From assembly GCA_008921705.1 (NCBI GenBank), contig VFFE01007075.1, forward strand, positions 62,461 through 126,460: a stretch of 64,000 nt of DNA, given 5' to 3'. Shown here piece after piece: positions 10,255 through 25,657 of the stretch. Within the stretch, counting starts at the first letter, position 1; each line of letters starts with the position of its first letter. Both the position numbers and the translations under genes were made by a program. Under the pieces are notes generated by a model. The model made no database searches and was not told the DNA's origin. It saw only the letters and a program-made list of their open reading frames with translations. This stretch comes from Burhinus oedicnemus (taxonomy: Eukaryota; Chordata; Aves; Charadriiformes; Burhinidae).

Positions 10255-13200
10255 AGACAAAAGCTTTAATGAATATTATCCCATTACGTGAAAAGAGCTA
10301 GTCCAAATGTGCAGTGATCACGGCTCTGATTTGATCCCCCCTGAAGTTGTGGTAAGGACAGTTAAACCTCAACGTTTCGATGCTTGTCCACTTCCCTCTG
10401 GAATCAAGGTTAAATTCAATAAAAAGAGGATAAAAGAGTGAATTCAGCACATCTTATTCCACAAGACTGTACTCATACCACTGCAAGTCCTGAAGCTCTG
10501 GGCACTATTAAATATGGAATGAGAGTTATGTGTTTGCAATGAAAATGGTTTACTCTCCACTAATATGCAGCAAAATATTTTTATTATACTATATATTGAC
10601 TTATTTAATGACGATGGCAACAAGAGTGCCAACAAAGTTGCATAATCATCCAATTATTATTTTTTTTTTCCAACTACTTGGAAGTTTCATAAAACTCCTT
10701 GTTTGTTTCGAAATCTTCCAAATTTCCCTGATACTGTGAGAGTGTGTGCCTGTGGTTTGGCTGTCACTGTGTAAGGGTCAACCCACTAAACAAAACAGCC
10801 TGAATTTCAATAAGCAGCAAACCAAAACCAAACCAATAAAACCTGTTCTCCTCATGCTGGATGCAAGGCAGAGGCAGTTTGAGTAAGACGCTGAGATTTG
10901 GCAGCCACCAAACCCTGCTGATATGTGTTTTATAGAGCTCTACTGGGAATTGGTTTTGACAGACTCATCTTTACTTGCCTAAAGCAGTTCAGATCTCTTC
11001 ATTCTCCTCCTCTGGAGAGGCTCTCCCAGGAGAGACTGCTGCCGTATGTTCTTTATGTCCCCATGCAAAATACCTTTGCAAGGTGCCTCTTCACACAGGG
11101 TTCACTCCAGAACTGATACTTAGCAGCTAGAAGCCCAAAATTAAGGTGAAGGCTTAGCCATACTTAGCACTGGACCTTGCTACTGGCAGCTCCCAGTCCA
11201 TCTTCAGCCTGAGAAGATGACCTGGGCATCGCCCAGGGCAGGACGGAAAGCTGCGACAGCTGTTGTACAAAAAGTGCTGGAAACTTTCTGTTTGGGGAAG
11301 CTGGAATAAAAACAGCAAGAAGGTTTTTGATCACAACAAGATCCTCTCCTAACTCTGAATGTACGGTAGGAAGGGCTGATTTTGAGCTGGTATCAGCATT
11401 AGCCATTTCAAGTCAAAATGTATTTGTTTTCCTTGGAACAGGCAAGTTGAACTGGAACAATGGCTGGAACTGACATTTTGCAAGGAAAGATTTTGTTTCG
11501 TCTTGAAAGGCTGAAACACCTTGAAATATTTTCCAATGGAAATGACACTATGTTTCTGCTGATGCACATGGGAATCATCCCATCACAGTTTCCATCCTCC
11601 TCCAGCGGCTCCCACTTCAGCCAGAGGGTCCCAAGGAGACACCAAAACACATACAGCATGGACCAACAGGGACAGAGAGCTATCCAACCATCATGTCCAG
11701 GGTGATGGAGAGCAATCCAAGTAGTCACCATGGGCACAGCTCATGAAAACACCCTTTTTAATGGGGAAAATGGAGGGGCAAGACATCCAGTGAGATCCAT
11801 TCTAGTCTGCAAGAGCGAATTATGAGAGGAGCCATAAGACTTTGAGGGAAGGTGAAGAAATAAATGGTCCCCCTATAATCTAAATGAGGTATGAGCAAGA
11901 AAAAACTAGGTACTAAAATGTGACAAGACCTCTCAAATTCATAACATGGGTAAACAGCAGGCCCAGGAATAGTTTTATAAGCTCTTGATTTTTACCCTAC
12001 ATGAGGACACTGCCTCTTTGCATCTCCTCCACAGGCTGCTGGAGGAGACAAGTGTGGGAGCAAGTCCCTGTGAGAGCTGCGTCCAGGAGCACTGGTGTAA
12101 AGCTGCTAGAGGTGAAGAGATCCTGTTTGAATTTTTGTCCAGGTACCAGAGGAACACTGCAAAGAACAGAAGTAAAAAATCCTGTCAGTTTTCCATAAAG
12201 TTGGGGGGGAGGGGGGGTGTAGAAGATACTAATTTAGAAATCTCAGTCCTGCTTTGTTGTTGTCTCAGATTTCTCGTACCTGGAGAGCTTCAGAAACCTC
12301 AAACCATTCCCATCCCAAATCCAGACAAAAAGCCCTATTCTTGAAAAGCTTCATTAACAGAGGAAAGTTTCAAGCTCAGGTTGGCTGCAGCATTTCCCTA
12401 TTACAATTTCAAAACATTTCCTTTAGAGCATGGCTTTTTTGGTACTATGGGATTAGCTCACATTCCTAAACAATCATTTCAGAGCTAAGTAATCTGCCAC
12501 TGTTTCCTTTCGAAAATGAGCTGATGATTCCGAAACTTCTGTTTTTTCCACGTTCTAAATGAATGTGAAAAGTTTTGAGTTTGAAACAAAATGTGCCTTT
12601 TTTTTTTTTTTATTCAAGAGGAAAAAAAAGCTTTCACGGTCAAACACGTTGGAAATGGGGTCCTTTCTTTTCTGTTCTCCTTTATTTGGTGAGAACAAAC
12701 CAAGAGGTTCCCAAGCTGGGGAGACGCTTGGGGTCTGTTGCTGCAGGTTCAAAACCAGCCTATTCACACAGCCAGCACTTTCTTCCCTTTAGTGACCACT
12801 TCTCTTGACCTGGATGCCCTAAGTGAACATCAGTGGCAGGACACAGTCCTCCAAGCATGGTGTGACCCCATGGAAAGAGGAACAGAGCTGGGGTTTGCAG
12901 GAGCTGTGGACTCGAGCCTTGGTGTGCTGCTGTCCCCAGTGCACTCATGAAGAACCAGAGATTTAAGACACAGCAGGGTTACTTTTCCCACTTTTGTTTT
13001 CCTTTTCTAACCCCATGATCAAGGTTCTGGCCAGCATCTGAAGTTCTTGGTACCCTCATGAAGAAACTGCCCTAAGTCTTCCCTGAAAACCACGCTGGTT
13101 GTGGTGAGTGCAGTCACACTCTTACACCCCTCCAAGAACAGCCTGATGGAGAAAATGCTTTTGCTCCCGGACCATCTCATGCCTTGTGGACCACTGTCTC

Positions 13201-16200
13201 TGCTGGGGCGGGCCTGGTGGAGGGAGTGACTCACCCACCACATCCTTGGACCAAGTCCAGCAAACACAGTCCTCTATCTCATGGGTTTAAGCACTATCAG
13301 GCAAGCTTAGATTTAACGTCAGAGGAGAAACCTGACTATTTATAGTTGCTCCGAGAAGAGTAATGACCGTGATTGACATACAAACAAGGAAGAAGAGTAT
13401 CAAGAAATAAACACATTGGGTGAACAGCTGTCAGCTCTGATGATCCTTGCAGCGTACTTCACTGGTGCTTGCTTCAGAGCCATCCCATCAGATGACCGAT
13501 TGACTTCTCAGCCAGGAATGCCTCTGCCATGGCTGCTTAACTTCATCCTAAAAATCAAGAGAAATATTTATTTTTTTATGTAGAAATCAGTAAATTGTTT
13601 TGACAGCCATGATGGACCACTCCTACCTAAAAGAACTCCTTTGACCAAGACAGACACTGTTCCTGATGGGGTTGAATTTTCTCACCTTAAAAATTCATTG
13701 CTTTGAATCAGAAACATGTGTTCCTAGTTTGTATCTGACAGCTCTGTCTGAACATTAGGTAAAGGACTTGCCATTTGGTTTGAATCCCAGAGTAAAAGGC
13801 ATGGTTCAGATGGTATGCTCTAACGTAAAGAGGATGTGGTTAATAGTGGTCCACTGAAGATCATCCAAACTCAATCATTTCAAGAGTGAGCTGACAGCTC
13901 AGGAAGCAAGCTACCTGTCTTCCCTTGGAAGCGACATTTTAAGCAGTTTCCCTGCACCCTGAGCAAAAGGAGAGGTACAGGAGATGCTGTTCTTTAGAGA
14001 AGAAACTCCCTTGAGCTCCTCACCTGAAGGGACGACCACGCATCACTGCTGTATGGGTGGGATGGCAGAGGCAAAGACCTGCACAAGGGGGCATTTAGGA
14101 CTGCACAGTCCTTCTGCAATTCCCTTCTGTCTTCAGATTTCCTTGTGGAGCTGGTGTTAACAAGGAGTAGCTTCATCTGGCAGGGTTGGTCAATGCCTGG
14201 TAAGAATGATGGAAATCTGCATAGACACCAATGCACTTTTTGGGGCCAGCTCTTGAGCCCTCTGCAAACAGCCTTTGGGACGATGTCAGTGGGGGTTATC
14301 AAGCCATCCCTTCCTGAGTGCTGTCCTTTCAGTGAGGAAGCACTGAAGTCCTCATCCCATTTGGCCCAGACTTCCTCCTCCTCCATGACACCCAAGAGAT
14401 ACCAGAAACCCCACACCCTTGGGCTTCCCTCAGCACCACGAAAGGAAAAGCTCTGACTCACACCAAACGGCATGTTATCCTTGCGAGTTCATTCGTTTCA
14501 GCAAGGGATCATTTCCTCAATGCCTGTTCCTGTTGTTTGACCCCTGGCTTCACTTTTCTTTCTTTTGCAAGGACAGCCGCTGGTCCAGGTCACACCAATG
14601 AGAAACGTCAAGCCAGTTCTGGGAACTGCTTCCTGAAATACGTCCATCTGTGTTATCTGTGCACTGGCATGCTTTTGAAAGAGCCTCTTGACTGGAAACA
14701 TTCAACTGGGAAGAGAAAGGGGTCATCCCATCCTGCTTCCGCCTCCTCCTTGCTCCTTTGGGAACCACTGTAGGAAACCAAAATCTGCCCCTCTCAAAGA
14801 GGATGACCAACAGTGGGATGGGGCTGTTCTGGCATGAGGTCTTCATCACACAATGGCTTGTCTCACCACGGTACCAAACATCAGCACCTTTCCTCATGTG
14901 ACATTTTGTTCGTAATTTAAAACAGGACACAATGAGACTGCAAAGACAAAAATAGTGGTTTAAATTTAGGTAGTATAGACTGAGAGGCACCATTCACACT
15001 TCCTCTTCCACCGACAACACTCCACGGCCAGGAGGAAGCAAACAAAACAGGAGGAGAAGCAGCCAGGCCAGCTGTAGGATGCTGTGCTGAGAAGGTAGCC
15101 AAGGAAAGAAGATACGATGTCTGTCCCATGGAGACTCTCTGGACAATGACTGACTCATTGCTTATAGGCGGTATCTCTGGGCTTAAGCCGCCTCTGCTGC
15201 CTGCCCAAGCGAGGCAGGGTTTGTAACATAGCTGGAATAGGTGGAGCCCAGTAACAGTTCCTCTCTTGCATGACTCAGGCTGTAAGGCTACCTCCTCCCA
15301 TCCCCAGAGGCCCATGCATATGGGGTCTTCCAGGGACCCAAGCTGCCGTCTTTGATGGCTCCCCATGACAACGGAAGGCCAAGGGCACCTGGAGGCCCAT
15401 CTCCTTTTCCAGTCCCACCAGGAGATCTGCTTTCAGATGAACAAACAGTCTGGGCACAAAGGAAGCAGCAGTGGTGGGAGGGGAAGATGCCGCGAGGAAT
15501 TAAGAGTAAGCCAGTCCCCATCTGCTTCCACAAACAGCAGCGCAGATCTCACTTGGTCCATCCGAGCAGCAGGAAGCAGGTTCCTAACTCACCCAAATTA
15601 AGAAAAAATAACTCCTGCAGAGGTTGCTGGCACTGGCTGCTGGCGGGAAGCGCATGCTCAGATTAACATCCCTGCTGAAAGAGAAAGGGAGAGCATCTGC
15701 TCTTTCTGGTCTGTGGACCATCAGCCAGCCGCCACATGCAGGGTCGTGTTGCCCTGGTGCGTGCTAAGCTTCAGCTTGGTCCCAATCACCTGCTTTCCCA
15801 TTCCTGCCCACAAGGGAGGACAGTGGGGCTGTGCAGGTGAGCCCAGGGCCAGAACACCCAATACCATTAAAAATCAGCAGCTCCTCTCCAGCCTCCATCA
15901 TCCCCGCTGCCTGTCAAAGGCTCTCTGTAATTTTTCAGGGCAGTGATGGAGCCAGACTGTCAACACTAATCCTGACTCGCTCCTGGGCTGCTGCGAAACC
16001 CCACGCCTTTCAAACACACGCCTGGTCCTCTGTGCCTGCCTCCAGCCCTGCAATGTTCAGCATGAGATCCTGATCCCATCCAGCAGAAGAGCAATGGCCT
16101 TCAGGGTTGGGGGAGGCCCCGAGCAGGGACACGTGCAGAGATCACCCTGCGAAGAGCTGCGGGTCATGAAAGGACTGATGTCCAAAGTCTGAACTAGGCT

Positions 16201-19200
16201 GGGAGATGCGGTCTTTGGTTAGGATTCAATGCCCTGCCTTGGCACAGCTGCTGCCCCTCCAAAAGGCTGGGGAAGACCCAGGGACAGGCACATCCACCAG
16301 TCCAGTTATTGGCTTGTCCTGCCAGCCAGGAAAATGCTCAGAGGAGACACCAAGGGTGCAATACAAAGCTGGGGATAAGGAGAAACTAGAGAGGCTTTAA
16401 CAATTCATTACATCTGGAAGAAAGAGGGGGAAGGTTACAGCCTGGTGTGAACACCACGCACAGAATAAGCATCCGCAATGGATACGGGCAGCAGGTTCCC
16501 TGTACTGCAGATGGTGCCATCCAGATGGACAAAGCAACTGGGTTTTCCTGTGGTCATGGGGCAGTGGTGTGCCCTGGTTCACCATGTAAGTGTCCAAAGG
16601 GACAGACATTTGGGAAAATAACTATTATATCTCTGATAAAATAAACTGGACAACTTCCTCACAGGTCATCAACACAAGAAAGGGCAGGGGTTCGGGCCGT
16701 CTTCTCCTTGCAGAGGACACTGCTCCCCAGGCAACAAAGCCCACGGCTTTTCCCTGCCTCCACCAGCCTGCACCCCTGGAGCCAGCACAGGCTTGGTTCA
16801 GCCAGGATGTTTCACAAGAGAGCCCAGCAGCACCGAAACGGGAGAAATCATTCTGTAAACAGCCTGCTGTTTGCATCCCCAGCTGGAAGCTGGCCCGGGA
16901 CTCCTCGTTCTGCAGTGCAGCCCTCCATCGCCAGAGATAAGAGGCTAAGCCACTTGCTGAGCACTGAGTGACAGCCAACATCTCTCCCAGAGGGACCAGC
17001 CATGGGAACTTCAGCACCCAAATCCTTTGTGGAAGGCAGCAGGTTGTGCCCCTCATAGTGCCTGTGGTGAGGAGAGCATCTCCTGGGCACCAGCTGTGAG
17101 AGCTGGGGGCTGCATTGCTCCCTCCTGCACCCATGTGGATCATTCCCCTCCAGGCGCTTGTGGCCACCTCCCTGAGTGCTCCTGGACATGGTAGGGCTCT
17201 CCTGCAGGGAAAAGATGGCCTTGATGGGCACATGGTGCTGGGCTGGGGTCACAGTGGAGCATGGGCTGTTCCAACCATCTTCAGGACAGTCTGAAGATGC
17301 TTAATAGGGAGAGTTTGGTGCAGCTACAGATTCCTGGGGCTGCTGCAGGCAGATTAAGGAGTGCACAGGATGCTGTGCATCAGTTGTCAGCTTGACCTCG
17401 CAAGCGCTGCTGGGTATCGTACACAAACAGTGCAGACATAAGACCTGGAGTCTTATGTGCAGTTTGATTTAACGTACTCATCGTTTGTATGCGATAAGGT
17501 CCTTTCACAAGCAATTTCTCATTCGTTGCACGACAACCTACCCTGTCAAATCCAGCCCCTCTCCTGCTCCTGCCATACTGGCCAGGAGCACACAGTATTT
17601 CAGATGGGTTCTCCATGCCAACATTTCCCTCTGCAGCAGGGAGTCCCTTTCCACTTACCAGCCAACACTACTATTCACAGAAGCAGCAACTTCTTATGAG
17701 ATGGATTAAACCCGACATATATGGGGTGAAAAGAGGGAAAGAAGAGCTGTAGCTCATTACAGTAGAGCCTTCTCCACCACATAATGCCAAGTCTCAGATG
17801 TTTCTTACCCTCTTTCGCAACCCCCATCCCAGGAAGCCTCACCTGTGCTGCTGGCATCTTCTCAGCTCAGCAAAGCGCCAGGACAGGGTCTTACTTAAAG
17901 ACTTGCCAGAGTAATTCCCCTTTTCCTTGGGCTAGGTGATGCCAGGAGGTTTCCCACCTTCTCCTCCAGCCTATGGAGTCCAAGAAGAAAGGTAAACAGG
18001 ACACTGGTTGGGCTCAAACAGAGGGTGCGTGCCCTTCATCAAAAAATATTTTGGAAAGACTGACTGAAATGCTAGTATAGTTTCCTCTGTTTGTCTGACT
18101 GGGGAATTTCCCCTTATCACTGATAGGGTTTGGACCGGGACCAGATGAAGAGCTGGCTGTATGCTGCCAGGTTGGTTAACACGGCAGAGGGTGGCTAGAG
18201 GTATGCTTCGGGGTGTTGGGTTTTATTTTCTCCCACTGATACACACGTACAACAAACACTTGTGAGAAGGGTGCTCCAGCACTCGGGACTGAAGTCGGTG
18301 GTTGCAGCAGAGAGATGCCCCCAAACCAAGGGTGCACCCAGGTAAAAGCAGGTCCGAAGAGGCATCAGTTTAGCCCTGCCCCCCCCCCTCCAGTTTAACT
18401 CTCAGTTAAATAGGAATGTGCTGGGCTCCAGCACAATGGAGAATTGTGGAAATGAGACCCCCAAAAAGGCAGAACTTAAGGAGAACAATGTGAGCATAGA
18501 TAATTTGGAAACAAGTGCCATAGATTCAAGGGGGGAGGATGGAGATGGAAACCAATGACCCAGAAGCAGAGCAAGCGAGGACTGAGGATCTACCACCACA
18601 GTTATGTTTATGCCAGCTTGATGGTGCAGACAGCATAACACAGACACCAGAGGGGAAATCCTCTCTGCCCCCCAGCAGGACATCTGATGGCTTTCAAAGC
18701 CCAAAGGGACAGGTCCATCCAGAAGGAGGGTGATGAGTGTGGGCACCTCCCACACCTATGTGCCATGGGGCTTCAAGCACTTTCTGGTCCTGCCTCCCAG
18801 TGTTGGTCAGCAGTGGCCCCATGCGGAAAAGTGATCCTGGACCTGGTTTGGCCTGATCCTGCCTGTATCCTACCCAGCTGGTCCAACTCCAGGCAAGTGG
18901 AGAACGCACAGGGGATGCACAAGGGCGTGCGCTCCTGATGTAGAGATGGAGCGATAGGGATGTCACTGTGTTTTTGGTTAAGTGTTGCGCACAGGGCAAT
19001 TATGCCTTGCTGTCTGAAATGCTCATTTCACATACAGCTTCAGCTTTGCCTGCCAGAGCAGCAAGCCCGCTAGTGCCAGGCTGTTATCTGTGCTGGCACA
19101 CATCGCAGGCTGCGGGCAGATCACATCCCCATCCTTCCTCCGCTTACCCAGCAGGGTCAGGGTCAGGAAGATGGCCAGGGATGCGATAAGAAATGCCTGC

Positions 19201-19387
19201 ATGCCGTTAGCAGGGGAGGAGACGCAGCCTCCTCCTGCTGCTGCTCCATGCTTGCCTCTGCCACCGGTGGTAGCTCCAACAGCCACGGGCCACCACGGGA
19301 ACCTGGCCCAGGAGAAGACATCCCTGCAGGACTGGGGCTGGGATGCTGCCGCCTCTGGGAAGCGAGGGACTGGAAGCAATCCCAGCA

Positions 19388-19415
19388 TTTTTTTTTTTTT
19401 TTTTTTAATTTTTTT
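19388..19415. repeat. Poly-T tract
   Basis: Nineteen T (19388-19406), two A, then seven T. This could be the poly-A end of an old minus-strand retroposed sequence, but I do not recognise any element next to it. Confidence 0.9.
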
Positions 19416-22400
19416 GCTTTGGGAGGGAAAATGAAAACATGTCACGGAGACAGGCTATTTTAAAATCACTCCAGCCTCTCTTGCCAAGTCTGGAAAGTTG
19501 CTGTGTAGTCCAGGGAGTTTGGTGGTCCCTTTCTTTTCCGCGGCAGATGGAAGTGAGCATGGTGCAAGTAGGATACTTTCCCTGCTTCATTGTTTTCAAG
19601 CCATTTCAGAAGCTAAGCAAGTTTCCAAATAGAGGAGTAGATTGGCATCACCTAAATGAAAACTAATTAAACATAATTATTTAGCCTGTTGAAAATATTT
19701 GTGCTCCACCAGGAACACCCTGCAGTTGGCTATTAGAAGGCAGGAAGAAAGTACTTTTTCCAGAAGCAGGTTTTCATGTCGGCTACTCTGGTGGCTAGAG
19801 CTTCTCATCGAGGTTTTTCATGCACCATCTGCTTACAAACATTAGGGTGGCAAAGAGGCTGCCTGACCAATGTGATCCTTGAATTTTTTGGGGTAAGGAA
19901 CTCCCTTCCCCACCCAGTTTCATGGGTTAGGAAATCTGCAGGGAGATGGGTAAAGTGAGGGGTGCAGCTTTGTCCCCACCTTTTGTTTTTTCCCTGAAAG
20001 CTGCTGGAGTTGGGGGTGAAGGGGAGTATTGTTAGAGTACGTCAATTCCTCCCAAGACACATTTTCTGCTACAACAACTCCAAAACCATGCAGGCATGCA
20101 AACAATGAGCCACAATGGAGTCATTTCGACAAATCAGTAAGTTTTATTGGATGATCTCAGTTTACAGGGAAGGCTGTTTCTCAGAAGCAAACGGCCAGGC
20201 AGCTGTCAGCCCCTGGTTTGGAGAAACAGATGAGCACCAAGCTAAGCTATTGGTTATTAGGAAGATTAAGCAGCTTGGTTTCCAGCAAATCTGTGTTTAC
20301 ATACATTACTTTCCCCCTCCAGTATCCCACAAGCTCTGTTCCTGTTTCCCTGTGATGCTCGGCTCAGCAGCAGGGATGTGCCGGCATGTGACCAGCAATG
20401 CTCGGTGGCCTCAGGCAGCAAACCACGGGGAGATCCTCCTCACCTCTCTCTCCTTGGGATGCTTCTCCATCTCTTCCTTTTGGTTATCCTCTCAGTTTTG
20501 GGGAGCTGAATTATCCCTGAGCCCTTTGTAACTCATGCAAGGGGATCTCTCGACAACCATGTCCCAAGTTCCAGATGCGAAGGGCAAGCGTGGTGTGGTG
20601 GGGTCAGTGCTGGCAAGCTTAGCAGCTCAGGCAGAGGAGAGGGGAAACTGCCTACATATGGTCCGGGGCTGCCCCAGACAGAGGAAGCCATGAGCAGAAA
20701 GGCTGGGCTGGGTTCTCGGCACCCGCTGTGCTCTTCCCAGAGCTGAAATAACAAAAAAAAGGAATTGCATGTTGCAAAACTGCTGGAGCACATGGACAGA
20801 GCGCACCAGAGAGCAACCTGACCTTGGACAGGACTTGCCCAGCAAGACCCCCGGCACCTGGGTGAGTGGCAGCGGAGCCAAAACCCGCAGATTCTCAGAC
20901 CTCAGGCTTTTCACAATCCACACAATTTTTAATCGAAAGAAGCCCAAAGTTGCCACCGCTGCAGCACCTGTGGCTGGTTTGGCACAGGACCTGCTGCAGC
21001 CCCACCTTCTCCAGACATCTCCACCCACACCGTCCCCTTCCATTCAAGGCCACCTGCACCCCGTCCCTCTGTCCTTGCAGCCACTGCCTCCTCTTGTCTA
21101 CCTGATCTCACCCCAAACACAACCCCACCCCGTCTCTAGGCCATAGAAACCATGCAAACCATGGCAGATTCCCTTTGGTTTCCTCCTTGCCTGTTCTCTG
21201 GAGGCTTTGCAACAGCCCTGCACATGCAAAACCTTGTCTTCCTTGACCGTTGCTTGGAGCACAAAAGCAAAGTGTGCCTGCAGGGGGAAGGATCCAACAA
21301 GCTTGGGGTACTGCCTCCTTCCCTCCTCTGGATGCTCTCCCTTACAACTGTTCCAAGGGCTTTCAACCACCTGACTTGTTGATATCTGTGCTTATTGACT
21401 GCTGGATGAGCTTCAGGCAAGGTTTTCACACTGGCTTCCTTCTGACAAAGCCCTGTTAAAATTGGGTGAAAGTGACAAAAATAATCTGTTTTCTAACACT
21501 ATTACAAAAACCAACAACTTCCATTTGACAGTCCCTTCTCCAAATTGGCTGCTGTATCCTTGAAAAGCGAGGGAGCTCCTGAGAGAATAGCCAAGCCAAA
21601 CCTCCTCTCGGGGTCTGTCCATCACCTCTGCCCACCACTGGGCACCAAGCAGCCCTTAAGCAAAACCAGCGTCTTATTCCCAGTGGAGGTCTGCCCTGGG
21701 TACCTGGTAAATCTGTGGGTTCTGGTCCCCACGGCCAACCAGGCATTTGTTAGCAGCTGGCAAAGCCAAACGCTTTCCCACCACACCTCAGCTGTTAGGA
21801 ACAAGCTCTCCTAAATGGGACTGCATTTATAAACAGGGACCCAGCTCCTCCTCACATGCCCAGCACAGCATCCCTCCCGAGCCACATGAACCAGGTCCTC
21901 ACTGCGGGTTCTCCATCAACTGTGCTGCCGGGCACTGGCTGCAGACCCCCTGAGGTGGCTTCTTCCAAGGCAGGTGGGGTTTAGTCAGCCACCACACATT
22001 GCTGGGCCTGGTGGCTTGCCTGCCCGAGCAAGTACCCTCCATGTCAGCACCCTGAATCCAACACGCTCTTGGTCAGACTCTCCCTGGCTCTTGGGGCCAG
22101 CGAAGCCGTGGGACCTCCTTTGTGAGCAGAGCCGAGGGTATCTCAGAGTTTTTGGGCAGCCAGCATTTCAAGGAGGGGTTTGGGACCACTGGTCCCTGGC
22201 CACCAGGGAGATGCCATCTGCCACTGTGACTTGGAGGGAAAGCCAAATCCTGATAAGACCCCGCTATTCAGCGGTGGATGTGATTAACCATTGTAACTAG
22301 GCAAGGGGATGGCGAATTCTCCCTCCCATGCGATCATCAAGCCAAGACTGGCAACCCTCCTGGGGAAGGTGTAGGCTCAGCCCAAGCCCAGGCTGGGGGG

Positions 22401-25400
22401 CGTTTTGGAGAGGGAACAGTCCAGGATCCCCATAGCCACTGCAAACCTGGCTGCACCAGCAGCGACTTACCCCCTGCAATGTTCAAGGGGGTTTCAAAAG
22501 ATGAGCCAAAAAAAAAAACCTGAAGCACAGATCCCACTTCTTAATGGACAACAGGGCTCACAGGGATTCAAGAAAAGACCACACAAGTTCATGGAGGAAG
22601 AGGCAATCACAGCAGTGTTAGAGCTGGGGAGAGACCAGGGAAGGAGCACCATGGCCCCTGGTTGTCTGTGGAGAGGAGCACAGGACAAGGTGGGACAGGC
22701 AGGAGAACCTGGACTGATCTTCTACAGTTCCCCCATGGGTAACACAGAGGTTGCAACCAGGAAAAGAGGAGCTAGCTGTCATCGCCATGCCAAGATGAAG
22801 CATGCAAATACCACAAGCTTGGCCCTGAAGCCCAGGAAAAAGGATGTAAAAAAAAAAAAAGTCAGACCAACGATCACTTACTTGTGCGTTTTTGAAAACA
22901 GCTATCTGATCCCATTCTCACCCTTCACTCCTGTGTCTGGAGGCTGGCTGCATCTTTTCAATGTGATTGCTCAGTTCCCCTTATCAGCTTCTCTGACGCT
23001 TCAGGTGAGTGCAAATTTTGTAAGTCATGGATAAAAATCACAGCACTTACCAACACCAGCATCATCAGAGCAGTGAGGTCAGGTCTGTAGAAGAAAGCAA
23101 CATCTTTTCTTAATATTTTTGAACAAAACATCACCTCTCTTCTCAAGCCTTGCCTTGCTAAAGATGTGCACATAACTTCCCATAAGTCGTCCCAGATTAG
23201 TTTCTAGGGAAGCTCCTGGCATGCTTGTGGTTAATTACATTGAGATATTCATCAAATTGCTTTCTGAATGGTCATAGGTCTCCAAAGCCTAGGCTGGGCA
23301 GCTGCAGCATCATCCCACTGGCTACAGCCTTGGAGTGGGTGCAGTGTCCATACCAGTTTGGAAATGGGTCTTCTAGGAATGTCTGTTCTTCATCCTACAG
23401 CATCTCCAGGACTCACCCTGCTGGGCTATCCCACCTCACGTACCCACAACGAGAGTGTGCCAGGAACCATCACCCCGCTGCTTGTTTGTGGGCAGGGAAT
23501 GAGAGGCAGGAACCCAGCCTCAGCAAACTATTTCAAAAAATCCAGACAAATACTAGCTAGAAAATATTGGTTTTGCACTTAGCCCTGGGGTGCCAGACGA
23601 TGCACAGGGGCTGGACAAGAAGATAACATGACACGTAAGAAGATGGTGTGGGCTCATGCTGTCTTTATTAGGGCTATGAGCTCACATGCTATTTTTCTTA
23701 ATGACTCCCTGTTTTAAGAGAAGTGATCAAAGGAGGGGTTTTTTTTTGTGATCAAGTGCAGTTTTTATGTCTATGAAGAAAAACTTGAGTTATACAGCCC
23801 AAACGTACCCTCCAGACCAGAATTTCAAGTGAGAGAAACTCCCTGCATACTTCTGGATGCCTCATTTGTTGGGGGAGGGCTGAATCATAGTATTTGACTA
23901 ATCACACCAAGGAATCCAGCTTTCTCCAGAAAAACTCACCATGGCACCACCTCTGTTATTTCCCCTTCTCCAGAGCAAGAAACAGGCAATGTATTTCCCT
24001 GGAGATATGAAAACTCGAACACTTTGCTAAAACTCTCGCCTGGTGGATATCATCCAACTTTCAGTTTCCAAGGCCTCAAAAATACGTAGTCAGGAAGGAA
24101 CACAGACCAATGCCAGTGGTGCAAACACAACAAAAAGGCAACCCAAGTCAAGACTTTAAGTAATTTGCTCCAATGGCTACTTACATGCTTTCACACGATC
24201 CAGGGGTGGGAGACAAAAGAAAACAACTTAGTTTGAGAAGTCAAAGCAGCAGATTTACAGAATCCTTTGACCCTCCTGGCCACAGGCTTTCAGCTCTGTG
24301 CATGGACCTGAAATGGCTTTTAGGGTGTCCACTTCCCAGGTGTGACCCATGTGGAGCTCCAGGACAGTTCCTAACAAGTTGCTTTCCAAGCCAGGAAAGA
24401 TAAAAAAAAAAAAAATCCCTTCAAAGCTACTTATGGTAACTCCTGGCTTCCTCTTCTTTTGTCTCCTCACTTTGCCCTTTTTTTTTTTTTTTTTAATGAA
24501 AAATATTTAAGGACATTAAAGTTAGTCCTGCCAAGCAGCCAAGGCCAGGGAGTGGAGCAGCTTGTGCCAGAGAGGTGGCTGCCACCGAGCAGCAGGGTGA
24601 GAGTCATTTCCCTTGCGGGAAGGGTTGACTGCATTGACCAAAGACCTCAAGCTGCTTGGGAGCACAAGTCCTGCAGCAGAGCAGACAGGATTTCCAGCTC
24701 GGAGAACAATTGCCATCAGGATGTGTCATTAAGGTCACAAGTGGAAGCAGAAACACCAGTGGCTCAGCCTGCAAGCTGTGGTCACCATGCCAAGACTCCC
24801 CAGAGAGCCCTTTCCAGGCTCCAAAGCTAAGTGAGGCTTTGCAAGAGAGACACAGAAGAGCTGGACCTGGACTGTTGCTGCAAGCAGCAACAGTGAATGA
24901 TCAGCTTTCCCCTGAGCAGTGAGTGCAATGTGGATCACCCTTCACATCTGCTGATGCGTGGAGGAGGGATCAGTCCACAGGAGACCTAGGGTGTCACTCC
25001 CATAACTTACTGGGAGAAAAGCAGCAGAGGTGAGCATAAGTTGGCTAATGCCAAAAGTGACCTGGGCACGGCTTCCAGGGAACACGCCGAAATAGTCCCT
25101 TGAAGCAGGACAGTGATGTCCAGAAACGGCACAATCTGGACAGGGCTGAACAGCTTCTTTAATGATATATAATAAAGGAAGGGAAAAAACCACACCTCTA
25201 CCCTAGGCCTGGAGACAAGAATGAGAGGAGAGGAGCAATTACCCAGCAGTAGAGACAACATCCAGCTGCCCACCTCAGCAGTCTCAGCTGGCTGGAGGGG
25301 ATCAGGAGAGGGATCAGAAAGGCAGCCGAGATGATTACAGAGCACATACAGACCCTCAGCATGGGCAGGGGAGGGGAACCTAAAAGCACTTCCCCGCAAG

Positions 25401-25657
25401 CTGCATGCATAAGGTGGCATTTTCCTCCCAATCAGGGATGCTGCCCGACCTGGGTGTGAGTCAGCCAGCAGCTCCCGAGGCTGGGCCATGCTGCAAAGCA
25501 GCAGCATCCCTTAGAGCTGCACTCCCCTCTTCCTTTCTTCTTCTTCTCCCCCCTCTCCCTCTGTGGTTTCAGCACAATGTTTTTCTGCTAAGCCTGCAAG
25601 CACACGTGTGCGGAGACTTGCCCATTCCTCCCCAAAAAGCCCCCTGAGCCATGGGAT

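Noticed and set aside
13994..14473. 159-codon minus-strand frame with a donor-like CAGGTGAGG near its end.
   Set aside because: No recognisable domain and no matching acceptor or partner exon. Such donor matches are frequent by chance.
19023..19445. 140-codon minus-strand frame with a poly-Lys stretch and a short hydrophobic segment.
   Set aside because: The Lys run is only the reverse of the poly-T tract at 19388-19415, and the rest has no family likeness.
22405..23034. 209-codon plus-strand frame that ends just past a good donor (CAG|GTGAGT at about 23003).
   Set aside because: The frame opens at TTG, not ATG, it contains poly-Lys from an A run, and no family is recognised. The donor alone is weak evidence.
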